From contig JAOZGF010000104.1 in NCBI GenBank assembly GCA_027491845.1, positions 1-7,413 of the forward strand: DNA of 7,413 nt. The letters run 5' to 3'. Numbering within the stretch: the first letter of the stretch is position 1; each line of letters begins with the position of its first letter. This document shows, piece by piece, positions 1 to 6,761 of this stretch. Origin of the DNA: Thermoproteota archaeon (GTDB taxonomy: Archaea; Korarchaeota; JAOZGF01). The translations under genes were made by a program, and so were the position numbers. The notes under the pieces were generated by a model, which was not told the DNA's origin, ran no database searches, and worked only from the letters and a program-made list of their open reading frames with translations.

Positions 1-439
1 TCTCTACATCTGGTTTAACAGCTACATAAGAGGTCATTTTTCTGCCTTTGACCAAGTCATAAGCTGTTAATACAAGGGGTCCATGACAAATTGCCGCAAC
101 AGGTTTGTTTTCTTCAAAGAAGTGTCTTACTATTTTTTCGAGTTCAACATAGGTTCTTATGAATTCCGGCGCCCTCCCCCCGGGGATTACTAGTCCCATG
201 TAGTCCGCAGGATTAACTTCTTTAAAGGAAAGAGTTATCCATGGAAACCTGTATCCCTGTTTTTCACTATAAGTCTCCCAACCAGGTTCGAAGTCATGAA
301 TAACGGTGAACAAAACATCCTTCTTCGTTGGTGCAGCAACATGAACTTCAAATCCTTCTTCTTTTAACCTGTAGTATGGATAAAATATTTCCTGAGCTTC
401 TACTCCGTCACCGGCAATTAATAAAATTTTTTTAGGCAT
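1..439 (-). CDS. DJ-1/PfpI family protein (glutamine-amidotransferase-like fold), C-terminus missing
   Basis: The 146 visible codons encode the N-terminal three quarters of a DJ-1/PfpI protein. The start MPKKILLIAGDGVEAQE is the first beta strand, with a conserved Glu near residue 14. VIPGGRAPE lies at about residues 84-92, and the nucleophile elbow AICHGP carries Cys118-His119. Family members include PfpI-type proteases, glyoxalase/deglycase-like enzymes and chaperones, so the reaction cannot be fixed from sequence. Compared with the roughly 166-residue Pyrococcus PfpI there is extra sequence at about residues 40-66 (HDFEPGWETY region), as I recall from longer family members of about 190-200 residues; about 45-50 residues would then lie beyond the window edge. 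No signal peptide is visible, so it should be cytoplasmic. The start is set by an AGGAGG 8 nt upstream; another ATG 4 nt earlier is out of frame. It is divergent from the asparagine-synthase-like gene. Confidence 0.93.
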   Translation of the reverse strand, partial: MPKKILLIAGDGVEAQEIFYPYYRLKEEGFEVHVAAPTKKDVLFTVIHDFEPGWETYSEKQGYRFPWITLSFKEVNPADYMGLVIPGGRAPEFIRTYVELEKIVRHFFEENKPVAAICHGPLVLTAYDLVKGRKMTSYVAVKPDVE

Positions 440-447
440 TCATTACT

Positions 448-453
448 CCTCCT
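448..453 (-). promoter_or_regulatory. Shine-Dalgarno site of the DJ-1/PfpI gene
   Basis: AGGAGG on the minus strand, 8 nt before the ATG at 439. It decides between two closely spaced ATGs (443 and 439); only the one at 439 opens the DJ-1 frame. Confidence 0.8.
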
Positions 454-502
454 AAAAAATGTAGACGTCAACATATTTAATTGATATTTTAGTTTGATTT
501 TT

Positions 503-513
503 CTTTTAAAAAG
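503..513 (-). promoter_or_regulatory. Candidate TATA box for the DJ-1/PfpI gene
   Basis: The minus strand reads CTTTTTAAAAG, a good archaeal TATA match. Transcription would begin about 25 nt downstream, near 483, giving a leader of about 45 nt that contains the AGGAGG site. This is predicted from sequence only. Confidence 0.45.
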
Positions 514-610
514 GCTTGGTGTTTAGTTTCTTGAGAACTTTGTACTCTTTAAGTGAAGGCTCCAGATCTTGTTCAGCTTTCAATTAGGAGAGGTCAACGG
601 TTAACGTTAA

Positions 611-618
611 TTTTTAAA
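611..618 (+). promoter_or_regulatory. Candidate TATA box for the asparagine-synthase-like gene
   Basis: TTTTTAAA preceded by an A/T- and purine-containing stretch. The predicted start near 640 would leave a leader of about 115 nt, which is long for an archaeon. A closer, weaker A/T-rich element near 664-680 could be used instead. Confidence 0.3.
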
Positions 619-743
619 CTTTCATGGTGAATGTTTAGGAATAATCAATCCAACTTTTTCAAGGTTAAATTTCTTGTAAATCTAGACACGCGTTTTCTTG
701 TTAGGGCCCTAGTTGGAAATGTTTTTCCTTTTTAGCTGTTCAG

Positions 744-749
744 GGAGGT
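744..749 (+). promoter_or_regulatory. Shine-Dalgarno site of the asparagine-synthase-like gene
   Basis: GGAGGT ends 6 nt before the ATG at 756. The codon immediately before that ATG (753-755) is an in-frame TAA, so the start cannot lie further upstream. Confidence 0.8.
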
Positions 750-755
750 CTTTAA

Positions 756-1649
756 ATGATTGAAGACTTTCAAAGTAATTGTTCTGAGCCTGAAAAACAG
801 AACTGTGTTGAAGAGCTTATGTCCCTTGTTTTTAAGGTTGTTGAAAGTGAGATTCCAGAAAAAACCGTTGGAATTGCTTTTTCAGGCGGGGTTGATAGCT
901 CCCTTCTCGCTAAGACATGTGTTAAGCTAGGTAAAAAAGTTGTACTGTTAACCGTTGGCCTCCATGGCTCAGGCGACCTTAAACATTCCCTTTATGCAGG
1001 TGAAAGACTTAATTTGGAAACATTGACCTATGAATTTGACTTGAAGCAAATTGAAAAAGCTATTAGAGAAGTAATCTGTCTTATAAAGTTCAAGAAACTG
1101 GCGGATCTGGAAGTAGGAATCCTGCTTAACTTTGTTTTTTCCTTTGCAAGAGAAAACTGTTTAAGAACTGTTGCGATAGCCAGCGGAATAGATGAACTTT
1201 ACTGTGGGTATCATGTCTTTAAAAAGAATTTTTTGAAGGGTGAAAAAGAAATTAAGAAGATTATGGATGAAGTCTTAACCCATACCGTTGAAAATGAGAG
1301 GGAATATGAGAAAATCGCGTTGAGGAAAAACATTGAAAAAAGAACGCCATTCCTTAGGAAAGAATTTGTCGATTTTTCCCTAAAGGTTCCGTTGAACCAT
1401 AAGATAAAGAGTGAAAAAGACGATGTAAGGAAGCACATAATCAGAGAACTCGCCTTAAAACTTGGTGTTCCAAGGGAGATCGCGTATAGAAGAAAGAAGG
1501 CACTTCAGTATAGTTCAGGCATACATAAGGCCTTAGAGAAAATAGCTAGAGGAAAGGGAATAACCGCCGCGTACGCAAGGGAAAGGGGTTATAGTGGAGT
1601 TAGGGAAGCTTACATAAAGGCCCTTCTGGAAAAACTTGGGAGGAAATAA
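756..1649 (+). CDS. Asparagine-synthase-related ATP pyrophosphatase (synthetase domain only)
   Basis: This 297-residue protein matches the C-terminal synthetase half of AsnB. The PP-loop SGGVDSS at residues 43-49 binds ATP pyrophosphate. SGIDELYCGY (143-152) corresponds to the second conserved SGxxADELFxGY motif. RTPFLRKEFVDFSLKVP (196-212) matches the R-x-PFLDxxFVxFAxxxP block, and RRKKALQYSSG (245-255) matches the K-rich segment near the end of the AsnB active site. There is no N-terminal Cys-nucleophile glutaminase domain; only about 38 residues precede the PP-loop. AsnB is about 550 residues, so this is a half-size form. Such proteins activate a carboxylate or amide substrate by adenylation and would need free ammonia or a partner as nitrogen source. 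It could be an ammonia-dependent asparagine synthetase or act on another substrate; the substrate is not evident. It stands alone and converges with the protease gene. Confidence 0.85.
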   Translation: MIEDFQSNCSEPEKQNCVEELMSLVFKVVESEIPEKTVGIAFSGGVDSSLLAKTCVKLGKKVVLLTVGLHGSGDLKHSLYAGERLNLETLTYEFDLKQIEKAIREVICLIKFKKLADLEVGILLNFVFSFARENCLRTVAIASGIDELYCGYHVFKKNFLKGEKEIKKIMDEVLTHTVENEREYEKIALRKNIEKRTPFLRKEFVDFSLKVPLNHKIKSEKDDVRKHIIRELALKLGVPREIAYRRKKALQYSSGIHKALEKIARGKGITAAYARERGYSGVREAYIKALLEKLGRK

Positions 1650-1659
1650 GTTTTGTTTT
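1650..1659 (+). terminator. T-rich terminator between convergent genes
   Basis: GTTTTGTTTTG follows directly after the TAA at 1647-1649. Archaeal RNA polymerase stops at such T-tracts without needing a hairpin. Only 13 bp separate the stop codons of the two convergent genes. No matching T-tract is seen for the opposite direction until the GTTTTTCC inside the neighbouring coding region. Confidence 0.45.
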
Positions 1660-1662
1660 GAC

Positions 1663-2343
1663 TTAACTAGTTTCCCTGTACCGAGAAAGTTTTTCAGCTT
1701 CTTTAATCATTCCTTTCACTTTAATTCCCATGAATAGAAGTAGAGGGATCAAAACAAAAATTAAGGAGGCTGGTGAAAGGAAGAGGAAGAAGTCCCATGT
1801 GCCATGTAAGAAAACAGCTGCAATTACTCCTTTAACCAGTAATTTCCCCCTATTGAAAAGGTCAAACTTACTTAGGCCCACGTAATAACCCATGATCCCG
1901 CTGAATAGGGCATGTCCAGGCACTGATGTAAAGGCTCTAACTAAGCCCACGACGACCCCTCCTTTCAAGACATATAGGATGTTCTCCACCGTGGCGAAAC
2001 CCAGAGACGCTGAAACACAATAAACTATCCCATCCATGGGCTCGTCAAACTCAATGGATCTGTATGCCCCGAAGTAAACAGCTAAGAACTTTGCTAATTC
2101 CTCAGACCCAGCGATTACAAGGAACGAATTATAAATTAGGAGGGTGAATTCCTCTGTTTCATGATAGGGTGCTTCAAGAACCATTTCGATTAGCAAGGCA
2201 GGTAAGACAGAGATTGCTCCGAACGAGAAGACCAAGATTATCTTAGACAGGGGCTCAGGCTCGTATCTGTCTTTACTGTAAAAGTAAAGCAGCAGGAAAA
2301 GGCTTGGAGCAATGGCTAGCGAAATTAAAAGGTATGTTTCCAT
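1663..2343 (-). CDS. PrsW-family intramembrane metalloprotease
   Basis: The 226-residue protein has about seven to eight hydrophobic segments and the signature blocks of the PrsW/CPBP-like membrane protease clan. Near the N-terminus is YSKDRYEPEPL. EELAK at residues 81-85 is the EExxK motif, DGIVYCVSASLGFATVEN spans 104-121, H144 sits in PGHALFSGIMGYY, and HGTWD at 180-184 supplies the last His/Asp. These Glu and His residues are the expected metal-binding and catalytic set, all present. Bacillus PrsW cleaves an anti-sigma factor; archaea have no such sigma system, so the substrate here is unknown. The ATG directly follows the stop codon of the DNA polymerase gene and has no visible Shine-Dalgarno, which points to coupled translation in a two-gene unit. 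The membrane topology and the catalytic assignment are inferred from motifs. Confidence 0.88.
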   Translation of the reverse strand: METYLLISLAIAPSLFLLLYFYSKDRYEPEPLSKIILVFSFGAISVLPALLIEMVLEAPYHETEEFTLLIYNSFLVIAGSEELAKFLAVYFGAYRSIEFDEPMDGIVYCVSASLGFATVENILYVLKGGVVVGLVRAFTSVPGHALFSGIMGYYVGLSKFDLFNRGKLLVKGVIAAVFLHGTWDFFLFLSPASLIFVLIPLLLFMGIKVKGMIKEAEKLSRYRETS

Positions 2344-3417
2344 TTAAATCAACTTTTTCTGTTTTTCTGATGAAATGAACCTTGAAACCCTTACGCCTAA
2401 AAGCCTTATTTTCCTTTTCTTTTCAAGGAATTTTTTCGTAAGTAGGTATACGTTGTCTTTTAAGTCTTGTAACTTGTTTGTGAATGAGAGCAGTGTTTTG
2501 CTGTGGGTGTGGGTTTCAAAGTTGTCATACCTAACCTTGACCGTTATTGTTTTAAAATAGAGGTTTCTTTTCACAAGCCTTTTGTGGATTTCCTCAGAAA
2601 GCTTTGAGAGAGTTTCCTTTATGAGTTTAGGGTTTAATGTGTCTTCTTCAAATGTTATGTCTTTACCCATGGACTTTATTTCTTTCTTTTCTTCTACCTC
2701 GCTTCTATCTATTCCATTAGCCATTAAATAGAGTTGAATGCCTAACACTCCGAATTTCTCTTTTAAATCAATTGGATTGGCTTCAGCAAGGTCTTTAACG
2801 GTTTCTATCCCCATTTCTTTGAGCCTTGCCTCGGTTTTTTCACCCACCCACGGAAGCCTCCTCACCGGCAACGGGTTTAGGAAACTTCTAACCTCACCTT
2901 CCTTAACCACAGTTAATCCATTGGGTTTCTCATGGTCACTTGCTATCTTGGCAACCAACTTGTTTGGGCCTATTCCAATTGAACACGTTAATCTTTCTTT
3001 CTCAAAAATTTCTTTCTTAATCTTTTTTGCGACCTCTTTTGCTTCATCAAAGCCTTTAGCTTTAAACGAGACATCTAAAAAAGCCTCATCTAGCCCCCAT
3101 CTCTCAAACTTGTCCGCATATTTACGGAGGATCTTCATTATCCTTTCGGAGACGTTCATGTAGAGTCCACGGTTGACTGGAAGGTAAATTGCATGGGGGC
3201 AAAGCTTCCATGCTTTGGATATGGGCATCCCTGATTTCACACCAAACTTCCTTGCTTCATAGTTGCATGTGCTTACGACTCCTCTTCCCCTCCCTTGCCT
3301 TGGGTTGGCTCCAACTATGATTGGTTTACCCTTATATCTTGGGTTTTCCCTTTCCTCTATCGCTGTGAAGAAGTGATCCATGTCCACGTGCAAAATAATT
3401 CTTTTCCTTTTATCCAT
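2344..3417 (-). CDS. dinB: Y-family translesion DNA polymerase IV (DinB/Dpo4-type)
   Basis: This protein of 357 residues has normal length and domain order for DinB/Dpo4. The catalytic carboxylates are D12 in HVDMDHFF and D110-E111 in GLDEAFLD. F17 occupies the steric-gate position (Tyr12 in Dpo4, Phe12 in Dbh). YEARKFGVKSGMP (53-65) is the fingers segment and CSIGIGPNKLVAKIASDHEKPNG (145-167) the palm motif. A helix-hairpin-helix segment covers about 186-215 (LPWVGEKTEARLKEMGI), and a little-finger domain about 245-345. It copies damaged templates with low fidelity. The usual SIDEA reads GLDEA here, which I regard as a tolerable variant. A full C-terminal PCNA-binding PIP box (Qxx(L/I)xxFF) is not seen; the end is only KQKKLI. 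The weak AAGGT before the ATG gives a short spacing. It has its own TATA candidate and is coupled to the protease gene. Confidence 0.96.
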   Translation of the reverse strand: MDKRKRIILHVDMDHFFTAIEERENPRYKGKPIIVGANPRQGRGRGVVSTCNYEARKFGVKSGMPISKAWKLCPHAIYLPVNRGLYMNVSERIMKILRKYADKFERWGLDEAFLDVSFKAKGFDEAKEVAKKIKKEIFEKERLTCSIGIGPNKLVAKIASDHEKPNGLTVVKEGEVRSFLNPLPVRRLPWVGEKTEARLKEMGIETVKDLAEANPIDLKEKFGVLGIQLYLMANGIDRSEVEEKKEIKSMGKDITFEEDTLNPKLIKETLSKLSEEIHKRLVKRNLYFKTITVKVRYDNFETHTHSKTLLSFTNKLQDLKDNVYLLTKKFLEKKRKIRLLGVRVSRFISSEKQKKLI

Positions 3418-3462
3418 TTTACCTTCTACACCTTGAATGGTTTTAGCTTTTTCATTGTTGGA

Positions 3463-3480
3463 TAAATATGCTTTTTAAAG
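3463..3480 (-). promoter_or_regulatory. Candidate TATA element for the dinB-prsW unit
   Basis: The minus strand reads CTTTAAAAAGCATATTTAT, overlapping the stop codon of feoB. Using TTTAAAAAG (3472-3480), transcription would start near 3450, leaving a leader of about 33 nt. No run of five or more T follows feoB on this strand, so read-through from the Feo operon is also possible. Confidence 0.4.
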
Positions 3481-5427
3481 GGAAAGTAGCCTGTAAGTTA
3501 TGCCTCCTATGAGGATTGCCAGGAAAATGTCGGTTAAAGCAATTCCTAATGCTTTTTTCCAGCCGAACTCCCTTAATAATGCAGCAATTGTCGCTAAACA
3601 GGGAAAGTATATCATTGTTACCAGTGAGAAAACTATCATCTGCGTTGGGGTCAGCGACGCCAGCTTTATTAGTTCCGAGAGCAATATTAGGGTTAACTCC
3701 TTCCTTAGAACCCCAAATATCAGCGGTATCCCTGATACTGGAGGTAAACCCAACCAGTTAGATATTAAGGGCTTCATTGCTTCGGCGAGGAACCACACTA
3801 AACCAGTGAGCTTCAGTGCTTCTATAACGACGCTTCCTATAACGATGAGTGGGAAGGCGATGTATATGAAGTCTTTAGTTCTCACCCATGCTTTGACAAG
3901 CACATTTTTTAATGAAGGAATCTTGTACGGCGGCATTTCCATTATAAGCCCCATTGGTTCGCCTGGAAGCGTCTTATAAACGAGTTTACCTAACAAGAAA
4001 ATCAGGACGACGTTGAAAAGGTATAGGGTTAAAGCCACATGTATTCCTAAGTAGAAGCCAACTAGGCCTAAAATAACCACTGTTCGTGCTGCGCAGGGTA
4101 TAAGAACAACTTCAAATCCACATATGAATCTTTCGCGATCCGTCTCCATTATTCTACATCCTATACAAGCTGGAACGCTGCACCCATAACCTACAATTAA
4201 AGGTATGAATGCCTTTCCATGCAGCCCTACCTTATGCATTAAATTATCCATGAGGTAGGCTGCCCTAGGCAGGTAACCACTATCTTCTAATATGCCTAAA
4301 ATCAAGTGGAAAGGAATTATGTAGGGTAAAGCTATTGTTACTCCAGCCACTATACCCATTAGGGCCCCATCGCATATTATGCTTGTGATGGCTTCGGGTA
4401 ATAAGTTTAGGAGAAATCGCCTTGTTTGAGGAAGTGCAAGGTCTATTAAAACGTATTCTAAGCCTTCAATTAACATGTTTCCTCCATAAAAAATAGCTGT
4501 GAACATTGTTGTTATAACACAAATTAGAACAAGGTAACCTATTATGCCGTGTGCCGTGATTTCACTTAACTTCTCTTCGAGTTTTATCTTGGGAGGAGAA
4601 ACAATTTCCATGGATTCATTAACTATCCTACGTATTATACCGTACCTTTCCGAGGCTAGTATGACTTCAGAAGGTTCTCCCTGTACCTTCTCTACTTCAC
4701 TAATTATTTCAGCGACTTTTCTTAGTGCTTCTTTACCTTGAGGCATTAAATTGATTTTTCTCGTTATTTCTTCGTCTTTTTCGAATAATTTAACGCTTAA
4801 CCACCTTGAAGTGTAAATTTTGAGGAGACCTGAAAGTTCTTCTTCAATGATCCCCTTTATTTTTTCTAGGGCTTCCTCAATCTCTCTCCCATATCTAACC
4901 TTCAATGGCTTTAACTTTAGTCTTCCTTCCGCAACTTGAACCGCTGCTTCAAGTAATTCATTAATTCCCTTACCTGTTATGGCTACGGTTGGTATAACAG
5001 GTAAGCCTAAGGCCATTGAAAGCTTTTTCTCATCTATTTTTATGCCTTTCTTAGCGGCGAAATCAATTTGGTTTAGAGCTACCACCATTGGAACGTCTAG
5101 CTCGAGCAGTTGCAGGGTTAAATAAAGGTTTCTTTCAAGGAATGCTGCGTCGATAATGTTTATTATTACGTCAGGTTTCTCTATAGCAATGTATTCCCTT
5201 GCAACTATTTCTTCTATCGTGAATGTTGATAACGAGTAGATCCCTGGAAGATCTAGCACCTTTATATCCTTGTCTTTAAAGCGAAGTTTTCCTTCAGCCC
5301 TCTCTACTGTTTTTCCAGGCCAGTTCCCCACTATTTGGTTTAAACCTGTTAACTGGTTAAATATGACAGACTTACCTACGTTTGCGTTTCCAGCCAAGGC
5401 GAAAGTAAGGGTTTGCCTTGTTTCCAT
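3475..5427 (-). CDS. feoB: Ferrous iron transporter FeoB
   Basis: FeoB imports Fe(II) across the cytoplasmic membrane and carries an N-terminal GTPase. The 650 residues are compact beside the 773 of E. coli. All G motifs are present: GNANVGKS (13-20), the WPGKTVE switch (36-42), DLPGIYS (59-65), NQID (119-122) and a G5-like TVAITGKG (147-154). A helical linker follows to about residue 290, then the membrane core begins (about 295-315). It contains EDSGYLPRAAYLMD (381-394), the gate motif GCSVPACIGCRIMETDRERF (415-434, Cys416/421/424), IPCAARTVV (443-451), LRKELTLILL (574-583) and YFPCLATIAALLREFGWK (607-624). Its ATG overlaps the stop of the wHTH-FeoA gene by one base (TAATG), and a GAGG lies just upstream in that gene's last codons. 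Function as an iron transporter is very likely; Mn(II) is a possible alternative that sequence cannot exclude. Confidence 0.97.
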   Translation of the reverse strand: METRQTLTFALAGNANVGKSVIFNQLTGLNQIVGNWPGKTVERAEGKLRFKDKDIKVLDLPGIYSLSTFTIEEIVAREYIAIEKPDVIINIIDAAFLERNLYLTLQLLELDVPMVVALNQIDFAAKKGIKIDEKKLSMALGLPVIPTVAITGKGINELLEAAVQVAEGRLKLKPLKVRYGREIEEALEKIKGIIEEELSGLLKIYTSRWLSVKLFEKDEEITRKINLMPQGKEALRKVAEIISEVEKVQGEPSEVILASERYGIIRRIVNESMEIVSPPKIKLEEKLSEITAHGIIGYLVLICVITTMFTAIFYGGNMLIEGLEYVLIDLALPQTRRFLLNLLPEAITSIICDGALMGIVAGVTIALPYIIPFHLILGILEDSGYLPRAAYLMDNLMHKVGLHGKAFIPLIVGYGCSVPACIGCRIMETDRERFICGFEVVLIPCAARTVVILGLVGFYLGIHVALTLYLFNVVLIFLLGKLVYKTLPGEPMGLIMEMPPYKIPSLKNVLVKAWVRTKDFIYIAFPLIVIGSVVIEALKLTGLVWFLAEAMKPLISNWLGLPPVSGIPLIFGVLRKELTLILLSELIKLASLTPTQMIVFSLVTMIYFPCLATIAALLREFGWKKALGIALTDIFLAILIGGITYRLLSL

Positions 5428-6065
5428 TAGTTTGCCTCTTTAACTTTTTTGATGAAAACTTTCGTGGCAACTCCATAGCCTAGTGCAAGGGAGACTCCTC
5501 TCACCTTTATTTCGATGGGCCCGTGGAACGGGGCATTCCTTACAATTTTTACCTTGGTTCCCGGTGTTAAGCCCATTTCGGACAGCCTCCTTATTAGCCC
5601 CCTTCCACCCACTATGAAGGTTACTTTTCCCTCTTCACCTGTGTCTAGGTCAGCTATCGTTGATGTTTCTTCTATCCTGCCTTTCAAGCTGTCTATTGCA
5701 TTATAAAACTTTTGAAGGGAATGATTGTCTAACCCGTGTCTTTCCCTCCAATGTTTCTTCCAATTGATAACTTTTCCTTCAAGAAATCGCGTTATCCTTC
5801 CAATTAATCCAATTTGATGCATTTTTTCATGAACATACTTTTGCTGGTGTTCTTTCACTATTTTAATTCCTTTCTGAGTGATCTTAAATGCTCCGTCTCG
5901 TTGGGCGAGGTATCCGTCCTTAACTCCTTTCTCCATTATTTCATTAACTTCGCTTGCTGGTAATTTGAGTTCTTTTGAAATTTTTTCTGCCGTAGGTTTT
6001 TCCTTCTTAGCTTCAATACTTTTAACTGTTTCAAGTACCTCAATCATTTTGTTTTGTGATGGCAT
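5427..6065 (-). CDS. Winged-helix/FeoA fusion protein
   Basis: The 212 residues have three parts. Residues 1-75 look like a winged helix-turn-helix (TAEKISKELKLPASEVNEIMEKGVKDGYL, then a wing-like FKITQKGIKIVKEH). Residues 76-130 form a His- and Glu-rich helical linker with H73, H79, H83, H105, H110 and H115, including HEKMH. Residues 131-208 are a well conserved FeoA/SH3-like domain (GGRGLIRRLSEMGLTPGT, GPIEIKVRGVSLALGYGVATKVFIKKV). FeoA domains bind FeoB and support iron uptake. The DtxR signature CxxEH seen in the neighbouring regulator is absent. The protein may act as FeoA with an added DNA- or FeoB-binding arm, or it may be a divergent DtxR-like regulator. It starts 12 nt after the regulator gene's stop and its own stop overlaps feoB. 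The Shine-Dalgarno (GAAGAG) is weak, so coupled translation is likely. Confidence 0.85.
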   Translation of the reverse strand: MPSQNKMIEVLETVKSIEAKKEKPTAEKISKELKLPASEVNEIMEKGVKDGYLAQRDGAFKITQKGIKIVKEHQQKYVHEKMHQIGLIGRITRFLEGKVINWKKHWRERHGLDNHSLQKFYNAIDSLKGRIEETSTIADLDTGEEGKVTFIVGGRGLIRRLSEMGLTPGTKVKIVRNAPFHGPIEIKVRGVSLALGYGVATKVFIKKVKEAN

Positions 6066-6077
6066 TTTTCAGTCTCT

Positions 6078-6743
6078 TCACAATTTTTTCACGTGAATTA
6101 TGGATGCAAGCCTTATGCTTAACGCCACCTTATTCCCGTTTGCTTCAATGAGTATAGGTCCGTCTAACGGTGTTTTTTCCATTAATCTAACTTTAACACC
6201 TGGATAAAGCCCCTGTTTCGAAAAGTAGTTGAGTATCTCTCTTTCTTCTTCTATTATTCTGGTTATTACAGCTTTATCGTTTGTTTTCAGCTTACACAGT
6301 GACACTGTTTCTTCCTTCCTTATCCTATCGTCATGGGTTGGAATAGGGTTCCCGTGCGGGCATGTTTTAGGATTTCTTAGGGCTTTTTCAAGGTAATTTG
6401 TCATTTCATTTGTGAAACAATGTTCAAGCCTGCAAGCAGCCTCATGTGAACAGCTCCAATCCATTTTTAAGAAGTCTGTGATGAGTCTTTCACATAATCT
6501 ATGTTTCCTAATTACTTTTATTGCGATGTTTCTTCCCTTATCAGTTAATTTTACCCCTTTATAGGGTTCCCACATCACATATCCCTTTTTCTTGAGGGAT
6601 TCCAAGGTGTTAGAAACTGTTCCAGGTGAAACGTTAAGCGACCTCACTATTTCACTTGTTCTAGCCACTCCATTTTTTTCTTGAAGCCTGAAAATGCTTT
6701 CAAGGTATTCCTCAATTGCAGGAGAAACGCTTTGCCGGCTCAT
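6078..6743 (-). CDS. DtxR/MntR-family metal-dependent transcriptional regulator
   Basis: This is the first gene of the Feo operon, 221 residues. An N-terminal winged helix (IEEYLESIF, then SEIVRSLNVSPGTVSNTLESL and a wing EPYKGVKLTDKG) is followed by the metal-binding dimerisation domain, here RKHRLCERL and SHEAACRLEHCF. The standard CPHGNPIP segment and a C-terminal FeoA/SH3-like domain come next. By alignment with DtxR, the ligands are His79, Glu83, His98, Cys102, Glu105 and His106, corresponding here to H81, E85, H100, C104, E107, H108. Met10 is replaced by Glu12, as a carboxylate also occurs there in MntR. It should repress the operon when Fe(II) or Mn(II) is bound. I chose the ATG at 6743, not the one at 6809: AGGTG lies 5 nt upstream, the 22 extra residues of the longer frame are A/T-coded and fit no DtxR N-terminus, and the inferred promoter lies inside them. 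Confidence 0.93.
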   Translation of the reverse strand: MSRQSVSPAIEEYLESIFRLQEKNGVARTSEIVRSLNVSPGTVSNTLESLKKKGYVMWEPYKGVKLTDKGRNIAIKVIRKHRLCERLITDFLKMDWSCSHEAACRLEHCFTNEMTNYLEKALRNPKTCPHGNPIPTHDDRIRKEETVSLCKLKTNDKAVITRIIEEEREILNYFSKQGLYPGVKVRLMEKTPLDGPILIEANGNKVALSIRLASIIHVKKL

Positions 6744-6748
6744 GGATA

Positions 6749-6753
6749 CACCT
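6749..6753 (-). promoter_or_regulatory. Shine-Dalgarno site that decides the regulator's start
   Basis: AGGTG on the minus strand lies 5 nt before the ATG at 6743. The upstream in-frame ATG at 6809 has no such site and sits at the predicted promoter. Confidence 0.65.
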
Positions 6754-6761
6754 TTTTTACG

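Larger units (their letters stand above)
440..755. other. Divergent intergenic region without a gene
   Basis: This 316-bp stretch separates two divergent genes. It holds a TATA candidate for each direction (503-513 minus, 611-618 plus) and their ribosome-binding sites. It also holds a 10-bp perfect palindrome TAGGGCCCTA at 702-711. I see no tRNA, no convincing small ORF and no terminator hairpin. Confidence 0.6.

Noticed and set aside
284..294. T-arm-like AGGTTCGAAGT, a possible tRNA
   Set aside because: It lies within the DJ-1/PfpI coding frame (EPGWE region) and no acceptor, D or anticodon arm can be folded around it.
2738..3163. Plus-strand open frame of 141 codons
   Set aside because: It is the reverse of conserved dinB codons; its composition (Ser/Leu/Phe-rich) is typical of an antisense shadow.
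3500..3979. Plus-strand open frame of 159 codons
   Set aside because: It is antisense to the well conserved C-terminal half of feoB, has no ribosome-binding site and resembles no family.
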